Shown: piece by piece, positions 20,689-29,116 of the stretch
How the letters are laid out: each line of letters starts with the position of its first letter
Numbering within the stretch: the first letter of the stretch is position 1
Assembly: GCF_007971385.1 (NCBI RefSeq)
Contig: NZ_CP042434.1
Span: 2,170,001 to 2,234,000, forward strand
DNA from: Arachidicoccus ginsenosidivorans
Lineage (GTDB): Bacteria > Bacteroidota > Bacteroidia > Chitinophagales > Chitinophagaceae
DNA length: 64,000 nt
Direction: 5' to 3'
Made by a program: the position numbers and the translations under genes
Notes under the pieces: generated by a model
What the model was told of the DNA's origin: nothing
The model's database searches: none
Seen by the model: the letters and a program-made list of their open reading frames with translations, nothing else

Positions 20689-20819
20689 GGCTCATTTTTA
20701 CAAGGTGAGTATATTTTTATAAAAGACGCCTCCCAAGTTAAGGCCGTCCTCAACAAATATACAAAAGATTTGGCCGTGAGTTACTGGCAAGAGGCAAGTA
20801 AGGACCCTACTTTTCTAAA

Positions 20820-20871
20820 TAAAAGATGTAAGGGGTGGACACGTGTCCGTGTCCACCCCTTACATCTTTTA
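20820..20871 (-). terminator. Long perfect hairpin, terminator of the GH92 gene
   Basis: A perfect 24-bp inverted repeat with a 4-nt loop (TGTC), whose core is AAGGGGTGGACACG and its complement. It lies 43 bp past the stop of the minus-strand GH92 gene and upstream of cls. The T-tract after it on the minus strand is modest (TTTTATTT). Its length and perfection are unusual for a simple terminator. Confidence 0.7.
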
Positions 20872-20913
20872 CATACCTTCACAAAATCCAGCTTAAAATC
20901 CTATAGCACTCCC

Positions 20914-23097
20914 TTAATTTTGAATGGCACTGATCCACTTTTTAATCGGTCTGTTATCAGCCGGTTTGTCTGAGCTATAAATCACCAGCGTCCCACCTGC
21001 ACGCAACTGCTGATCTGTCAGGTAATTTTGCTTAAGCTCCCGACCATTCAACATTAGTTTTTGAATATAACAATTATCGGGTGCAAAATTATTTACATGG
21101 ATATGGAAGGTCTTGCTCTTTTCAGGGTCTTTATCTGACCGGCTGGCTCTGCTTACATTAATTGTCAGGTCCTCAAATAAAGGGACATGCAGGTAATAGA
21201 CCGGCTCCCCAACCAAGGCGGGAAAAAGACCAATACCCGCAAAGACAAACCAACCAGACATGGCGCCGCCATCATCATCCATCGTAGGCAAAAACGCGCG
21301 GGGCTTATTTTGATAAACAGGTCCTATAATGGGGTTAATCCCCCTGCTATTGCCATTAAAATAAAATTGCGTCACGGTGTCCACCGCATAGCGGTGCATG
21401 AGCGCCTGCGCCTTGGAAGGATGCGCTGTTGTATTATATAAGGAAGGAGCCGCGATGTCCGGTTCATTTGCCTGGCTATAATAATTTCCATCAAAGAACC
21501 GGTCTAATTCGTCTTCCAGTTTTTCTGGTGAGCCAATCAGCTGAGTCATACCTTGCATATCATAAGGCACAAGCCACCGGTATTGCCATACGGTGCCCTG
21601 ATACATGCCGCGGGCGCCCATTCTGTCAATGTCCGATTTAGACAAGTCTGCAAATTCCTTTTGCCAGACTGTTTTATATCCGAGGGCCTTTTCTGTATAA
21701 ATTTTGCTGTTGTTTTTATCCCCCATTATCTTGTAAATCTGACCCAAAGCCCAGTTATCATAACTGCTTTCCAGGGCTTTGTCGGGATGAGAAAAATCCA
21801 GCCCGTCTACTTCTTTTTTAATAGAATCAATAATGGAGGCAAAATCCACCTGGTAACCTTTATGATAGGCGTCCAACAGCACAATGTCTGTGTGCTCGGT
21901 TCTTACGGTATTAGAAGGTTCATTTTTAGTCGCATAATCCTTTTTACCTTTTTTATATAAACCCACCAGAGAAGTGACCATGCCCTGATAACGATTGCCA
22001 TAGGCCAAAGAAAGTAAAGGCAATTGTGTCCGGTAGTTATCCCAAACAGACCATCCGTTATATCTACCCATAGAAGACACTTCTTCCTCACCTTTTGTAT
22101 TGCGGAAATGGCCGTCCTTTTCAGAAATCATATAAGGCGATTGAATTACCCGGTAAAGCAATGAATAAAACAGGCTTCGTCTTGCCCGCTGAATCGAATC
22201 CACTTTCTGATTAGAAAATTTACGCGTTGAGACCCAAATACGGCTAAGTGCTTTATTCCAGATCGCCGCCGTCTGGCGGCGGATATTATCAAAACTTTCA
22301 TGGCTGATGGAAGCTTTGGCATACTGAGCACTGGTAGAAGACCATCCGATGCGAACCATCAGCTTCTGCGTATTATCTTTTAAACGGGCCACTAGTTTAT
22401 GGTGTCCTAATTCTTCCCAGTCAACCGGTTGGCTGAGCCTGATAAAATAATAGATTTTATACCGCCCTACACTGCAGGTTGTTCCGGCCTCAATCCAGCC
22501 ACTGATCGAAGTCCCGTCAGTACGATGCTCTTCAGCAGCAAACCGGTTAGATCTGGTGTGACTGAGATCAAAATATAGCCCTCTTTTATTCAGAGCCACT
22601 CCGTTTTTATCTCCCGACTTATCCGGGAATTGATAGGCGTGTACACCTTCCTTTTGACTCACCGTAAAGGCAGCCTTTATGCCGTCCTTAAATGCCACGC
22701 TGTAAAACCCCGGGCTGGCCGCCTCGCCTGTCTTCATCAAATGACAGTCCATGGGGTCTACCCCTAAAAAGGGCTTTATCAACAAATTGGCACCACTACC
22801 TTCACAGCCCACCCCTTCAAATACGCTGTGCGCAAACCCCAAAAACTCCTTGGCATAAAATTCATATCCGGTATGGATCCAGGGATCTGTTTGGGGTACA
22901 ATGCTTAGCATGCTAAATGGATAACTGGCCGCCGGAGACAATTGGCCATGATCTCCTGAGCTGCCCAAAAACACATTGACCTGATCTACCGGCGCGGCGT
23001 CCTTTGATTGAGCATTAAGATTATCAAAACTCAGCAAAAGCAATGCACTGACCATGCCCGCCAAACAAACCCTAATAATACACTTTTGTCTTCTCAT
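20914..23097 (-). CDS. Glycoside hydrolase family 92 (alpha-mannosidase-like)
   Basis: A secreted 727-residue protein with a signal peptide ending NLNAQ. The N-terminal beta-sandwich carries GFAHSVFEGVGCEGSGAN, the GH92 counterpart of the usual HxSGTGC motif. The catalytic (alpha/alpha)6 domain has SVWDNYRTQLPLL, QYRWLVPYDMQGM, the general-acid motif ANEPDIAAPSLYN and DDDGGAMSGWFVFAGIGLFP. GH92 enzymes are calcium-dependent exo-alpha-mannosidases with inverting mechanism. The VFEG variant at the N-terminal motif differs from classic mannosidases, so linkage and sugar may differ. It ends before a strong hairpin. Confidence 0.9.
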   Translation of the reverse strand: MRRQKCIIRVCLAGMVSALLLLSFDNLNAQSKDAAPVDQVNVFLGSSGDHGQLSPAASYPFSMLSIVPQTDPWIHTGYEFYAKEFLGFAHSVFEGVGCEGSGANLLIKPFLGVDPMDCHLMKTGEAASPGFYSVAFKDGIKAAFTVSQKEGVHAYQFPDKSGDKNGVALNKRGLYFDLSHTRSNRFAAEEHRTDGTSISGWIEAGTTCSVGRYKIYYFIRLSQPVDWEELGHHKLVARLKDNTQKLMVRIGWSSTSAQYAKASISHESFDNIRRQTAAIWNKALSRIWVSTRKFSNQKVDSIQRARRSLFYSLLYRVIQSPYMISEKDGHFRNTKGEEEVSSMGRYNGWSVWDNYRTQLPLLSLAYGNRYQGMVTSLVGLYKKGKKDYATKNEPSNTVRTEHTDIVLLDAYHKGYQVDFASIIDSIKKEVDGLDFSHPDKALESSYDNWALGQIYKIMGDKNNSKIYTEKALGYKTVWQKEFADLSKSDIDRMGARGMYQGTVWQYRWLVPYDMQGMTQLIGSPEKLEDELDRFFDGNYYSQANEPDIAAPSLYNTTAHPSKAQALMHRYAVDTVTQFYFNGNSRGINPIIGPVYQNKPRAFLPTMDDDGGAMSGWFVFAGIGLFPALVGEPVYYLHVPLFEDLTINVSRASRSDKDPEKSKTFHIHVNNFAPDNCYIQKLMLNGRELKQNYLTDQQLRAGGTLVIYSSDKPADNRPIKKWISAIQN

Positions 23098-23192
23098 AAT
23101 TATTCCAAAATATACCGCTTAGACCCCAGCCAGACTTATGTCAAAAATTTACTCGCCTCTAAGCTTACATGAACGTTTTAATTTATCGTTTT

Positions 23193-25436
23193 TTATAGTT
23201 GTATGGACAGATGTACACCGCCCGCTTGATGTTTGAATTTCAAAAACAGGGTAGCAGACGCCTGGTCCCAGGACATTTCTTCTAAAGCGACCTTTTGTCC
23301 ATCTGTTGTAGATAACACAATGGATTTTGCTTCAGGTTGTTTGGGTAGTTTAATGCGCATGGCATTCACAGTTTCCACAGGGCCTTTTATCAAACAGGTA
23401 AACAGGTTTTTATCTGCCTGCCATAGACTATCTGTAACCCTGCCTGCTACGGCAAGTACTTTCACCTTATTGGATGACTTTTTTTCCTTATCCAGATCAT
23501 AGAGTAATGCCTGGCTTCCCGGTTGTAGTGTAAGTTGATTTAATACTGGTAATTCAGGGTCATATAAATTGATAAAATGGCCTTTTAATATTAGGGGATC
23601 TTTTGTAGGGCCATCTGCCAGAACGGCCATGGCAATATAACTACCCCGGCGCAGTATAAAATTATTTTTAGTTTGAAGCCCCTTGTTTGTTTTTGTTTTA
23701 GCATAAGCAGCCTTTACCAAATTTTGTAAAACGGTGCCGCCGCCTTTTTCCAGAATCAACTCCTTCGGATCTTTGCGAACAATCCAGACCCTGCCTTTGC
23801 CAGACCTGTACATAGTTTGGCCCTTTTTATATACAATCCCCATTTGTTTAAACAGATCCTCAGACGCATTTTTATGATGCAAACCATCCATATTCCACCA
23901 CTCTCTGACTGATTGAAAAGGGTCATCGTCCCGGCCTAAATAAATCAAATGGCCCCCGCCTTTTACCCAGTCGGCTAGCTGTTTGTGGACTTTAGGTGAC
24001 TGGGGCTTCATATTGGCATAACTCATAATCAAGACTTTCACGTTCTTAAGCGTAGCGGGATAACCCAGATTTTCCATATGTACGGTACTAACCGGTACAC
24101 CTTGTTCTAATAGCGGCATAGCCATCCCATAAAAATTGGATAGCTGCGGGTCATCATATCCTTTATGCGTTGGGAACCGCTGAAACATCATAGAATTGCT
24201 TAGCAATACCGCTATCCCTTCAGCACCACTCACTTTGTTTTCGGAAACGGGCATTTGCTGTAATGCATTGACCATAATTTGTACCTGGGTGGCATAAGCA
24301 GGAGGAATAGGTTGTTTTTCCTTTTGCCCTTCTACCTGAAACTTACCCAGGTATATCCTGCTGGGCCAAGGCATTACTTCATAATTATCCACACTGGGAT
24401 ACATTAATTCAGCGGTGAAAGTTGCTTCGTAATTCCTTTTATAATCATCCCAACTATGCCTTCTATCCTCAATCGGATCTGTTAATAAATAAATCTTCCT
24501 GTGCGTGGGCGCAGTCATAGATACCATGGAGCCATACTCTAAAAATGCATTTTCAAAAACCCGTTCTTTTTTTACGCCATCGTAATAAACCGGTTCTCTT
24601 GAAGTACCGGTCCAGACCTGTGCAATATAGCCATCGACATTTTTAAGACTGGCCAGGCTGGCCTCCGGACTGACGATCTGCCAGGAAGAATAATTAATCA
24701 GAGAATGCGTCGGCACAAAGCAACCGACTTCATGGCCCTCGCTTCGACTGTACCTTTTAGCATAGGAAAACAGTGTATCCAGTGCCCGGTAATATAAATG
24801 GTATTTAAGCTTGGAGGACAAATAGGTCGCTTCAGCAGTACTGTCCTCGGGCTGCCAGGGAAAATGATAGTAATCTTGCCATTCCTTTTTAAAGGCGGGG
24901 CTATACCCAGCCCTGGCCCAGAACTCTGGTTCTTCCAGATAAATGGCAGTCACACCAGCATCAATAGCCCGTTTGATATGGGTTTTTAAATAACCAAGAT
25001 AATTAAGTGTTGGAACGATATAAGGAACATTATGGCCATGCCAGATAATTTCTCCGTTTTTCATGGTCTGCCCTTCATCAAAATGCTTTTTACCGTCATA
25101 TTCACCCAGAAAATAATCCTTGTATTGTCCCCAGGCAGAACCGGTCATAAACTGAACATTATAGCCTTCTTCGCGCCAGCCTTTAACACGCTGTTCAAAA
25201 TGCCCGCCAGCGTCATTGATGCCATAGACCATAACAATGTCTGCCCTGACATCATAATGCGCATTCCAAGGATCTGCAATCTGAAAAGAGGTTTTAGACC
25301 CCGTTTGCAAATTAGGACTTGTGCCTTGTGCGGATTGCGCTTTTATCTGGTAAGAAAACAAAGAAAGACTCAGAGTGATCAGACCTGTCAATGCAGCAAG
25401 GCGCGCTGTTCGAAAAAAGAAAAATTGATTTTGCAT
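23193..25436 (-). CDS. Large secreted protein, putative TIM-barrel glycoside hydrolase of unassigned family
   Basis: A 747-residue exported protein (signal peptide ending QIKAQ). The N-terminal part reads like a GH-A-type barrel: IVMVYGINDAGGHFEQRVKG, NGEIIWHGHNVPYIVPT, the acidic AIYLEEPEFWARAGYSPAF, and GHEVGCFVPTHSLINYSS. The middle part (VKVLIMSYANMKPQSP, LADWVKGGGHLIYLGRDDD) resembles the glutamine-amidotransferase-like domain that follows the barrel in GH42 beta-galactosidases. A beta-sandwich end follows. The LEEPEFW glutamates could be catalytic. I cannot assign a named family. It precedes the GH92 gene on the same strand by 96 bp, so they may work together. Confidence 0.6.
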   Translation of the reverse strand: MQNQFFFFRTARLAALTGLITLSLSLFSYQIKAQSAQGTSPNLQTGSKTSFQIADPWNAHYDVRADIVMVYGINDAGGHFEQRVKGWREEGYNVQFMTGSAWGQYKDYFLGEYDGKKHFDEGQTMKNGEIIWHGHNVPYIVPTLNYLGYLKTHIKRAIDAGVTAIYLEEPEFWARAGYSPAFKKEWQDYYHFPWQPEDSTAEATYLSSKLKYHLYYRALDTLFSYAKRYSRSEGHEVGCFVPTHSLINYSSWQIVSPEASLASLKNVDGYIAQVWTGTSREPVYYDGVKKERVFENAFLEYGSMVSMTAPTHRKIYLLTDPIEDRRHSWDDYKRNYEATFTAELMYPSVDNYEVMPWPSRIYLGKFQVEGQKEKQPIPPAYATQVQIMVNALQQMPVSENKVSGAEGIAVLLSNSMMFQRFPTHKGYDDPQLSNFYGMAMPLLEQGVPVSTVHMENLGYPATLKNVKVLIMSYANMKPQSPKVHKQLADWVKGGGHLIYLGRDDDPFQSVREWWNMDGLHHKNASEDLFKQMGIVYKKGQTMYRSGKGRVWIVRKDPKELILEKGGGTVLQNLVKAAYAKTKTNKGLQTKNNFILRRGSYIAMAVLADGPTKDPLILKGHFINLYDPELPVLNQLTLQPGSQALLYDLDKEKKSSNKVKVLAVAGRVTDSLWQADKNLFTCLIKGPVETVNAMRIKLPKQPEAKSIVLSTTDGQKVALEEMSWDQASATLFLKFKHQAGGVHLSIQL

Positions 25437-25453
25437 AGTAAAGGTAGAATATG

Positions 25454-25488
25454 AAAGGACACTGCTTTAGCAAAAGCAGAGATCCTTT
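25454..25488 (-). terminator. Possible weak terminator of the aminotransferase gene
   Basis: An interrupted inverted repeat (AAAGGA..CTGCTTT with AAAGCAG...TCCTTT) between the stop of the class-V aminotransferase and the start of the next gene on the same strand. The bulge makes this uncertain. Confidence 0.4.
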
Positions 25489-25535
25489 GATGATTAAAAA
25501 GTGCAGCAGGGTGTTTTAATGTAAATCAAATCTTC

Positions 25536-26641
25536 TTATTTAAGCCAGTTTTCAATCACCTCTAATAAATAGCCTATTTCCTGTGGTGTATTGTAAAAAT
25601 GCATACTGATCCTGAGCGTTCCACCTCTACTAGTAACAATTATACCGGCGGCCGCCAAAAATGCCCCCAAAGAACCATGTTGATTGCTATCCTCCTTAAG
25701 TACCACGATAGAGGCCCTTTGTTCTATGCTATAGTTCCCAAATAATGTTAGTTTCTCTTTATGCAAGGCCAGCCCATCCAGCAAGGTTTTCGTTAACTGC
25801 ATGTTATGTTGATAAATCTGGTCAGCACCAATGGCTAATTTTTCCAGGAGCGCCTGATGGAGTAGCGCCAGTCCATAAATATTTAATCCCCGGGTTCATA
25901 GCTTCTGGCCGTGCCGGCAAAATCCAGAGAGGCGGCGCCGGTAATAACGGGCGGATAGTCGGCCAGAAAGGAAGGATCAAAATAAATAATCCCATTGCCA
26001 AAACCACTGTTCATCCATTTGTAATTGCTGGCAATAACGACATCTATCCCTAACTGTTGCATTGGAATCGGAATAGCCCCCAGACTCTGGGTCGCATCTA
26101 CAATCACTCTGACCTTATACTTTTTACAAAGCGCGGATAACGGGCCCAATTCAATTTTAAATCCCGATTGCCACTGTACATGACCAATGGCAATTATATC
26201 AATTTTATTTGCTATAAACGCCTGTTCAATGGTCTCCAGGCTTAAGGCAAAACCCTGTTCACTTTCCAAAAAGTGCACATTAAATCCGTTTTGAATAAAA
26301 GGCGCCGTTATAGATGGGTAGTCATATTTGTACAGTAATACTTGTTCATCCCCCTTTAGCGATTGGACCACTATATTCATCGCATAAGAAAAATTAGGAA
26401 TAAAGGCCAGCCTATCCTCCTCTACTTCCAAAAATTGGGAGAGCGTCTTTCTGTAAAGCGGATCTTCTTTATCCCGCCAGATTTCTGAGCGCGTAGAGCT
26501 GTTAACACTAAAAGCATTATAGATATCAGCACCTGCCTGTAAACTCGCTGCAGAAATAATACCGCAACCAGCGGTATTTAAATAGGCCTTTTGTTGGACA
26601 CTCGCTTCCATTGAAATTTGTTTGGTGAAAAATTGCTTCAC
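25536..26641 (-). CDS. Aminotransferase class V family protein, frameshifted
   Basis: A PLP-dependent class-V enzyme of about 367 residues (cysteine desulfurase/isopenicillin-epimerase-like fold). Seen in the first frame: YLNTAGCGIIS at the N-terminus, Asp182 in VIVDATQSLG and the PLP lysine Lys208 in ASNYKWMNSGFGNGI. That frame stops right after YEPGD; the normal continuation, NIYGLALLHQALLEK through SRGGTLRISMHFYNT, is open in the next frame. A one-base loss near 25884-25890 (TT for TTT in the coding sense) explains the break. There is no neighbouring sulfur-transfer gene, so desulfurase, epimerase or kynureninase-like roles stay open. The second Met (26611) is an equally good start. Confidence 0.8.
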
Positions 26642-26707
26642 AAATTACAAAAAAAACCGCTTCCCCAAATTTGGATTCACATTTGATTTAAGGTTCATAT
26701 ATCCATC

Positions 26708-27622
26708 CTAAATGGCTAGCAGATCCTCTGGCTGGACAGGGTCTACAGAGCTCGGCGACCGGAGTTCGTTTCTGTATTGCAAAGGCGTCCGGCCCATCAT
26801 TTCCTTAAATTTCTTATTAAAGTGGCTATAGTTATTAAAACCGCATTCAAAACAGATATCGCTTATCGCCAGTTTGGTTTCATGCAAAAGTTTTGCCGCA
26901 TGAATCAGCCTATACTCAATTAAGTATTGGACAAAGGTCTTGTTGGTAATCTTTTTAAAATATTTACAAAAGGACGATGGCGTGAGATATACCTGAGCGG
27001 CGATGTCCGCTAAAGGGATTTCCTCATTAAAATTCTCCTTCACATAGTTGAAGATCCGGTTTATTTTTTCCTGGTCTTCCATTTTAGCTTCCAACAAAAT
27101 ACTTCCGGCATTCAAAATCGTAAACTGCCCCGCTCCGGCCATCATAGTCAAGGCCTTAAAAAAGGTTAATAACCTTTCTGGGCCCTGCAGTCCTTGCATG
27201 GACTCCAATACGGCACCAATGGTTCTTTTGTCCTCACCATGAAAGACCATCCCGCTTTTGGCTTGCTCAAATAGCCGAAGCACTGGTTTAAGCTCCGGAA
27301 TTTGGAAAAACCCTTCGCCAAAGGCATCTAAGCGCCACTGAATCAGCGTTTCCCTTTGGCTTCCTTGTAGACTCCTGGTAAATCCACAGTGCGGCAGATT
27401 AGAACCGATCAATATCAAATCCCCATTTCGATAATGCGATAAGTGCGTCCCTACCTGCCTTTTACCAGCCCCTTCATTAACGTACACTAACTCAAACTCA
27501 GGATGGTAATGCCAGGTGGCCGCAGTTGGGTTGGGATGATCCTGGTCAAAACTTTGATAGAAAAAGGAATAACCAAATTGCGGTTTAATAATTTCTATAC
27601 GCGGTTTAAAAGTTGATTCCAT
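26708..27622 (-). CDS. AraC-family transcriptional regulator
   Basis: A 304-residue regulator with an N-terminal cupin-like sensor (TWHYHPEFELVYVNEGAGKRQVG, split by normal turns) and a C-terminal double helix-turn-helix (IPLADIAAQVYLTPSSFCKYFKK and AISDICFECGFNNYSHFNKKFKEMMG). Such regulators usually activate sugar-uptake or degradation genes. It lies next to the class-V aminotransferase on the same strand with a 66-bp gap and ends the carbohydrate-rich half of the window; its regulon cannot be read from position alone. Confidence 0.93.
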   Translation of the reverse strand: MESTFKPRIEIIKPQFGYSFFYQSFDQDHPNPTAATWHYHPEFELVYVNEGAGKRQVGTHLSHYRNGDLILIGSNLPHCGFTRSLQGSQRETLIQWRLDAFGEGFFQIPELKPVLRLFEQAKSGMVFHGEDKRTIGAVLESMQGLQGPERLLTFFKALTMMAGAGQFTILNAGSILLEAKMEDQEKINRIFNYVKENFNEEIPLADIAAQVYLTPSSFCKYFKKITNKTFVQYLIEYRLIHAAKLLHETKLAISDICFECGFNNYSHFNKKFKEMMGRTPLQYRNELRSPSSVDPVQPEDLLAI

Positions 27623-27965
27623 AATGATTTGCTTTTAAATGGCCTTCGTTCATTTTCCGGCCATTTTTATTAACAATTTTGCTGCAATTGTGAGGCGTCT
27701 TTAGGCTTTTTTAGCTAAAAAAGCCCTGTTTACGCACATTTTGGCAATTTTAAACGCCTCCTTTAACACAGCAACGGCCAATTTCATAATAGGACGTTAA
27801 TAAACTAACAGTTGATTATGCAATATTATTAAATTGTTACCACAAAACTAACGATTATTGAACAAAATACCATAGTTTTTGGATTAAATCCATGTTATTA
27901 TCTATTTTATGCCGCCCTACCTTTGCAGTAGAAAATTAAGCATAACCAACTAAAAAATAAATAAA
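27623..27965. other. Divergent intergenic region with a -7 promoter element
   Basis: A 343-bp AT-rich spacer between the AraC gene (minus) and a small secreted-protein gene (plus). TACCTTTG at 27918-27925 is a clean Bacteroidota -7 element placed about 40 bp before the ATG. A TTTG at the ideal distance is missing. Confidence 0.5.
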
Positions 27966-28547
27966 ATGAAAAAGTTCATTCAGTACAGTTTAACTGCAGT
28001 AGCTTTTACCTTAATGACTGCATTCGCTAAAGCCGATAATATTTACGGTAACATCAATGTCCTTTCCAATGGCATTGTGAAGGTAATGATCAGTGACGTT
28101 CCAACAGCTCATGAAATTTCTGTTTCCGATGCAAACGGCAACAGCTTATACGAGTTAAGCAATATGAAAGCTGGCTCTTTCAAAAACATTGACTTTTCCA
28201 TGGTTCCAGATGGCACCTATTATATCAAAGTGGAAAATAACAGATCCATTGAAACAACTCAGGTGGATAAAATTGATGGCGCTGTAACCATCTCCAGCAA
28301 ATCCAGCCTGTTCGTAAAACCTATCTTCAGAAGAGAGGGTGATGTTTTAAATGTATTTTTCTCTAATCCTGATCAAAAAGACATAGAAATCAACGTTTAT
28401 AACCAAAATGGTTCTTTGATCAACACCGTTAAGAGTGACGCCGCCTCTATCGCCAAAGGTTTTGATTTCTCAAAAAGCCTGCACGGTAATTATAAAGTGG
28501 TTTTGTCTCAGGATAGCTATGTATTCAGCACTGATTTTGATTTTTAA
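27966..28547 (+). CDS. Secreted protein of unknown function, beta-rich
   Basis: A 193-residue exported protein with a signal peptide ending AFAKA. The mature part seems to be two similar beta-sandwich-like halves: IVKVMISDVPTAHEISVSDANGNSLYEL and VLNVFFSNPDQKDIEINVYNQNGSLINTV, each followed by a FSMVPDGTYYIKV/FSKSLHGNYKVVL strand pair (all shown here as short landmarks). This GxYxVxL pattern is like the DUF3244 or secretion-tail folds of Bacteroidota, but the usual type IX C-terminal signal is not evident. It has its own promoter element and terminator, so it is a stand-alone gene. Function unknown. Confidence 0.75.
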   Translation: MKKFIQYSLTAVAFTLMTAFAKADNIYGNINVLSNGIVKVMISDVPTAHEISVSDANGNSLYELSNMKAGSFKNIDFSMVPDGTYYIKVENNRSIETTQVDKIDGAVTISSKSSLFVKPIFRREGDVLNVFFSNPDQKDIEINVYNQNGSLINTVKSDAASIAKGFDFSKSLHGNYKVVLSQDSYVFSTDFDF

Positions 28548-28582
28548 TATAGACCCAAGAAACAACCTAATCATTTTTTGGA

Positions 28583-28611
28583 AACCGGATCTTTTTAGAT
28601 CCGGTTATTTT
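28583..28611 (+). terminator. Rho-independent terminator
   Basis: A perfect 10-bp stem (AACCGGATCT/AGATCCGGTT) with a TTTT loop, followed by ATTTTG, 35 bp past the small secreted-protein gene. Confidence 0.85.
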
Positions 28612-28653
28612 GTGCCTATATGCCATTATGCTAAAGTTTTCTTAATCTGATTC

Positions 28654-28699
28654 AACATACGAAAAGATTCGTATGTTTGTCTACGAAAACAATCGTAGA
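28654..28699. promoter_or_regulatory. Two BlaI-type operators upstream of blaI-like gene
   Basis: Two palindromes share the exact pattern TACGA-N6-TCGTA. The first (28654-28677) has 10-bp arms; the second (28680-28699) has 7-bp arms and ends two bases before the ATG of the BlaI-like gene. Their centres are 24 bp apart, about two helix turns and a bit. Dimeric BlaI/MecI repressors bind such inverted repeats in front of their own operon, so autoregulation is very likely. Confidence 0.75.
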
Positions 28700-28701
28700 T
28701 C

Positions 28702-29082
28702 ATGTTTAATAAGAAGATTACCGACAGCGAATTAGAAATCTTACAAATCCTTTGGGAAAAAGGACCTTGTTCCGTCAGAACGGTACATGAAGTGATTTGT
28801 GAAACCAAACAAACCGGTTACACGACCACCCTTAAATTAATGCAGATTATGTTTGAAAAGCAACTTTTAATCCGCGATGACTCTTCCAGAACCCATATTT
28901 ATACAGCCGCCATTTCCAAGGAGAAAAGTCAGAAGCAGGCACTAAGCAAAATCATCGACTCCATGTTCAAGGGCTCACCCACCAGCCTGGTCATGCAGGC
29001 TCTTGGTGATTACAAGCCGTCTGAACAGGAAATCGTGGAAATAAAAGCTTATTTAGACAACCTACAAAAAGATAATCGTTAA
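28702..29082 (+). CDS. BlaI/MecI/CopY-family transcriptional repressor
   Basis: A 126-residue winged-helix repressor of the Penicillinase_R family. Landmarks are ITDSELEILQILWEKGPCSVRTVHEVI, the recognition region TGYTTTLKLMQIMFEKQLL and the C-terminal dimer segment ending KAYLDNLQKD. In the best-studied systems a partner M56 protease senses a signal and triggers cleavage of this repressor. The gene for such a partner follows 34 bp downstream, so the two form an operon. Two matching operator palindromes lie immediately upstream. Confidence 0.95.
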   Translation: MFNKKITDSELEILQILWEKGPCSVRTVHEVICETKQTGYTTTLKLMQIMFEKQLLIRDDSSRTHIYTAAISKEKSQKQALSKIIDSMFKGSPTSLVMQALGDYKPSEQEIVEIKAYLDNLQKDNR

Positions 29083-29116
29083 CCTACCTCTTTTCGCTCA
29101 TTTAAAAATAGCATAT

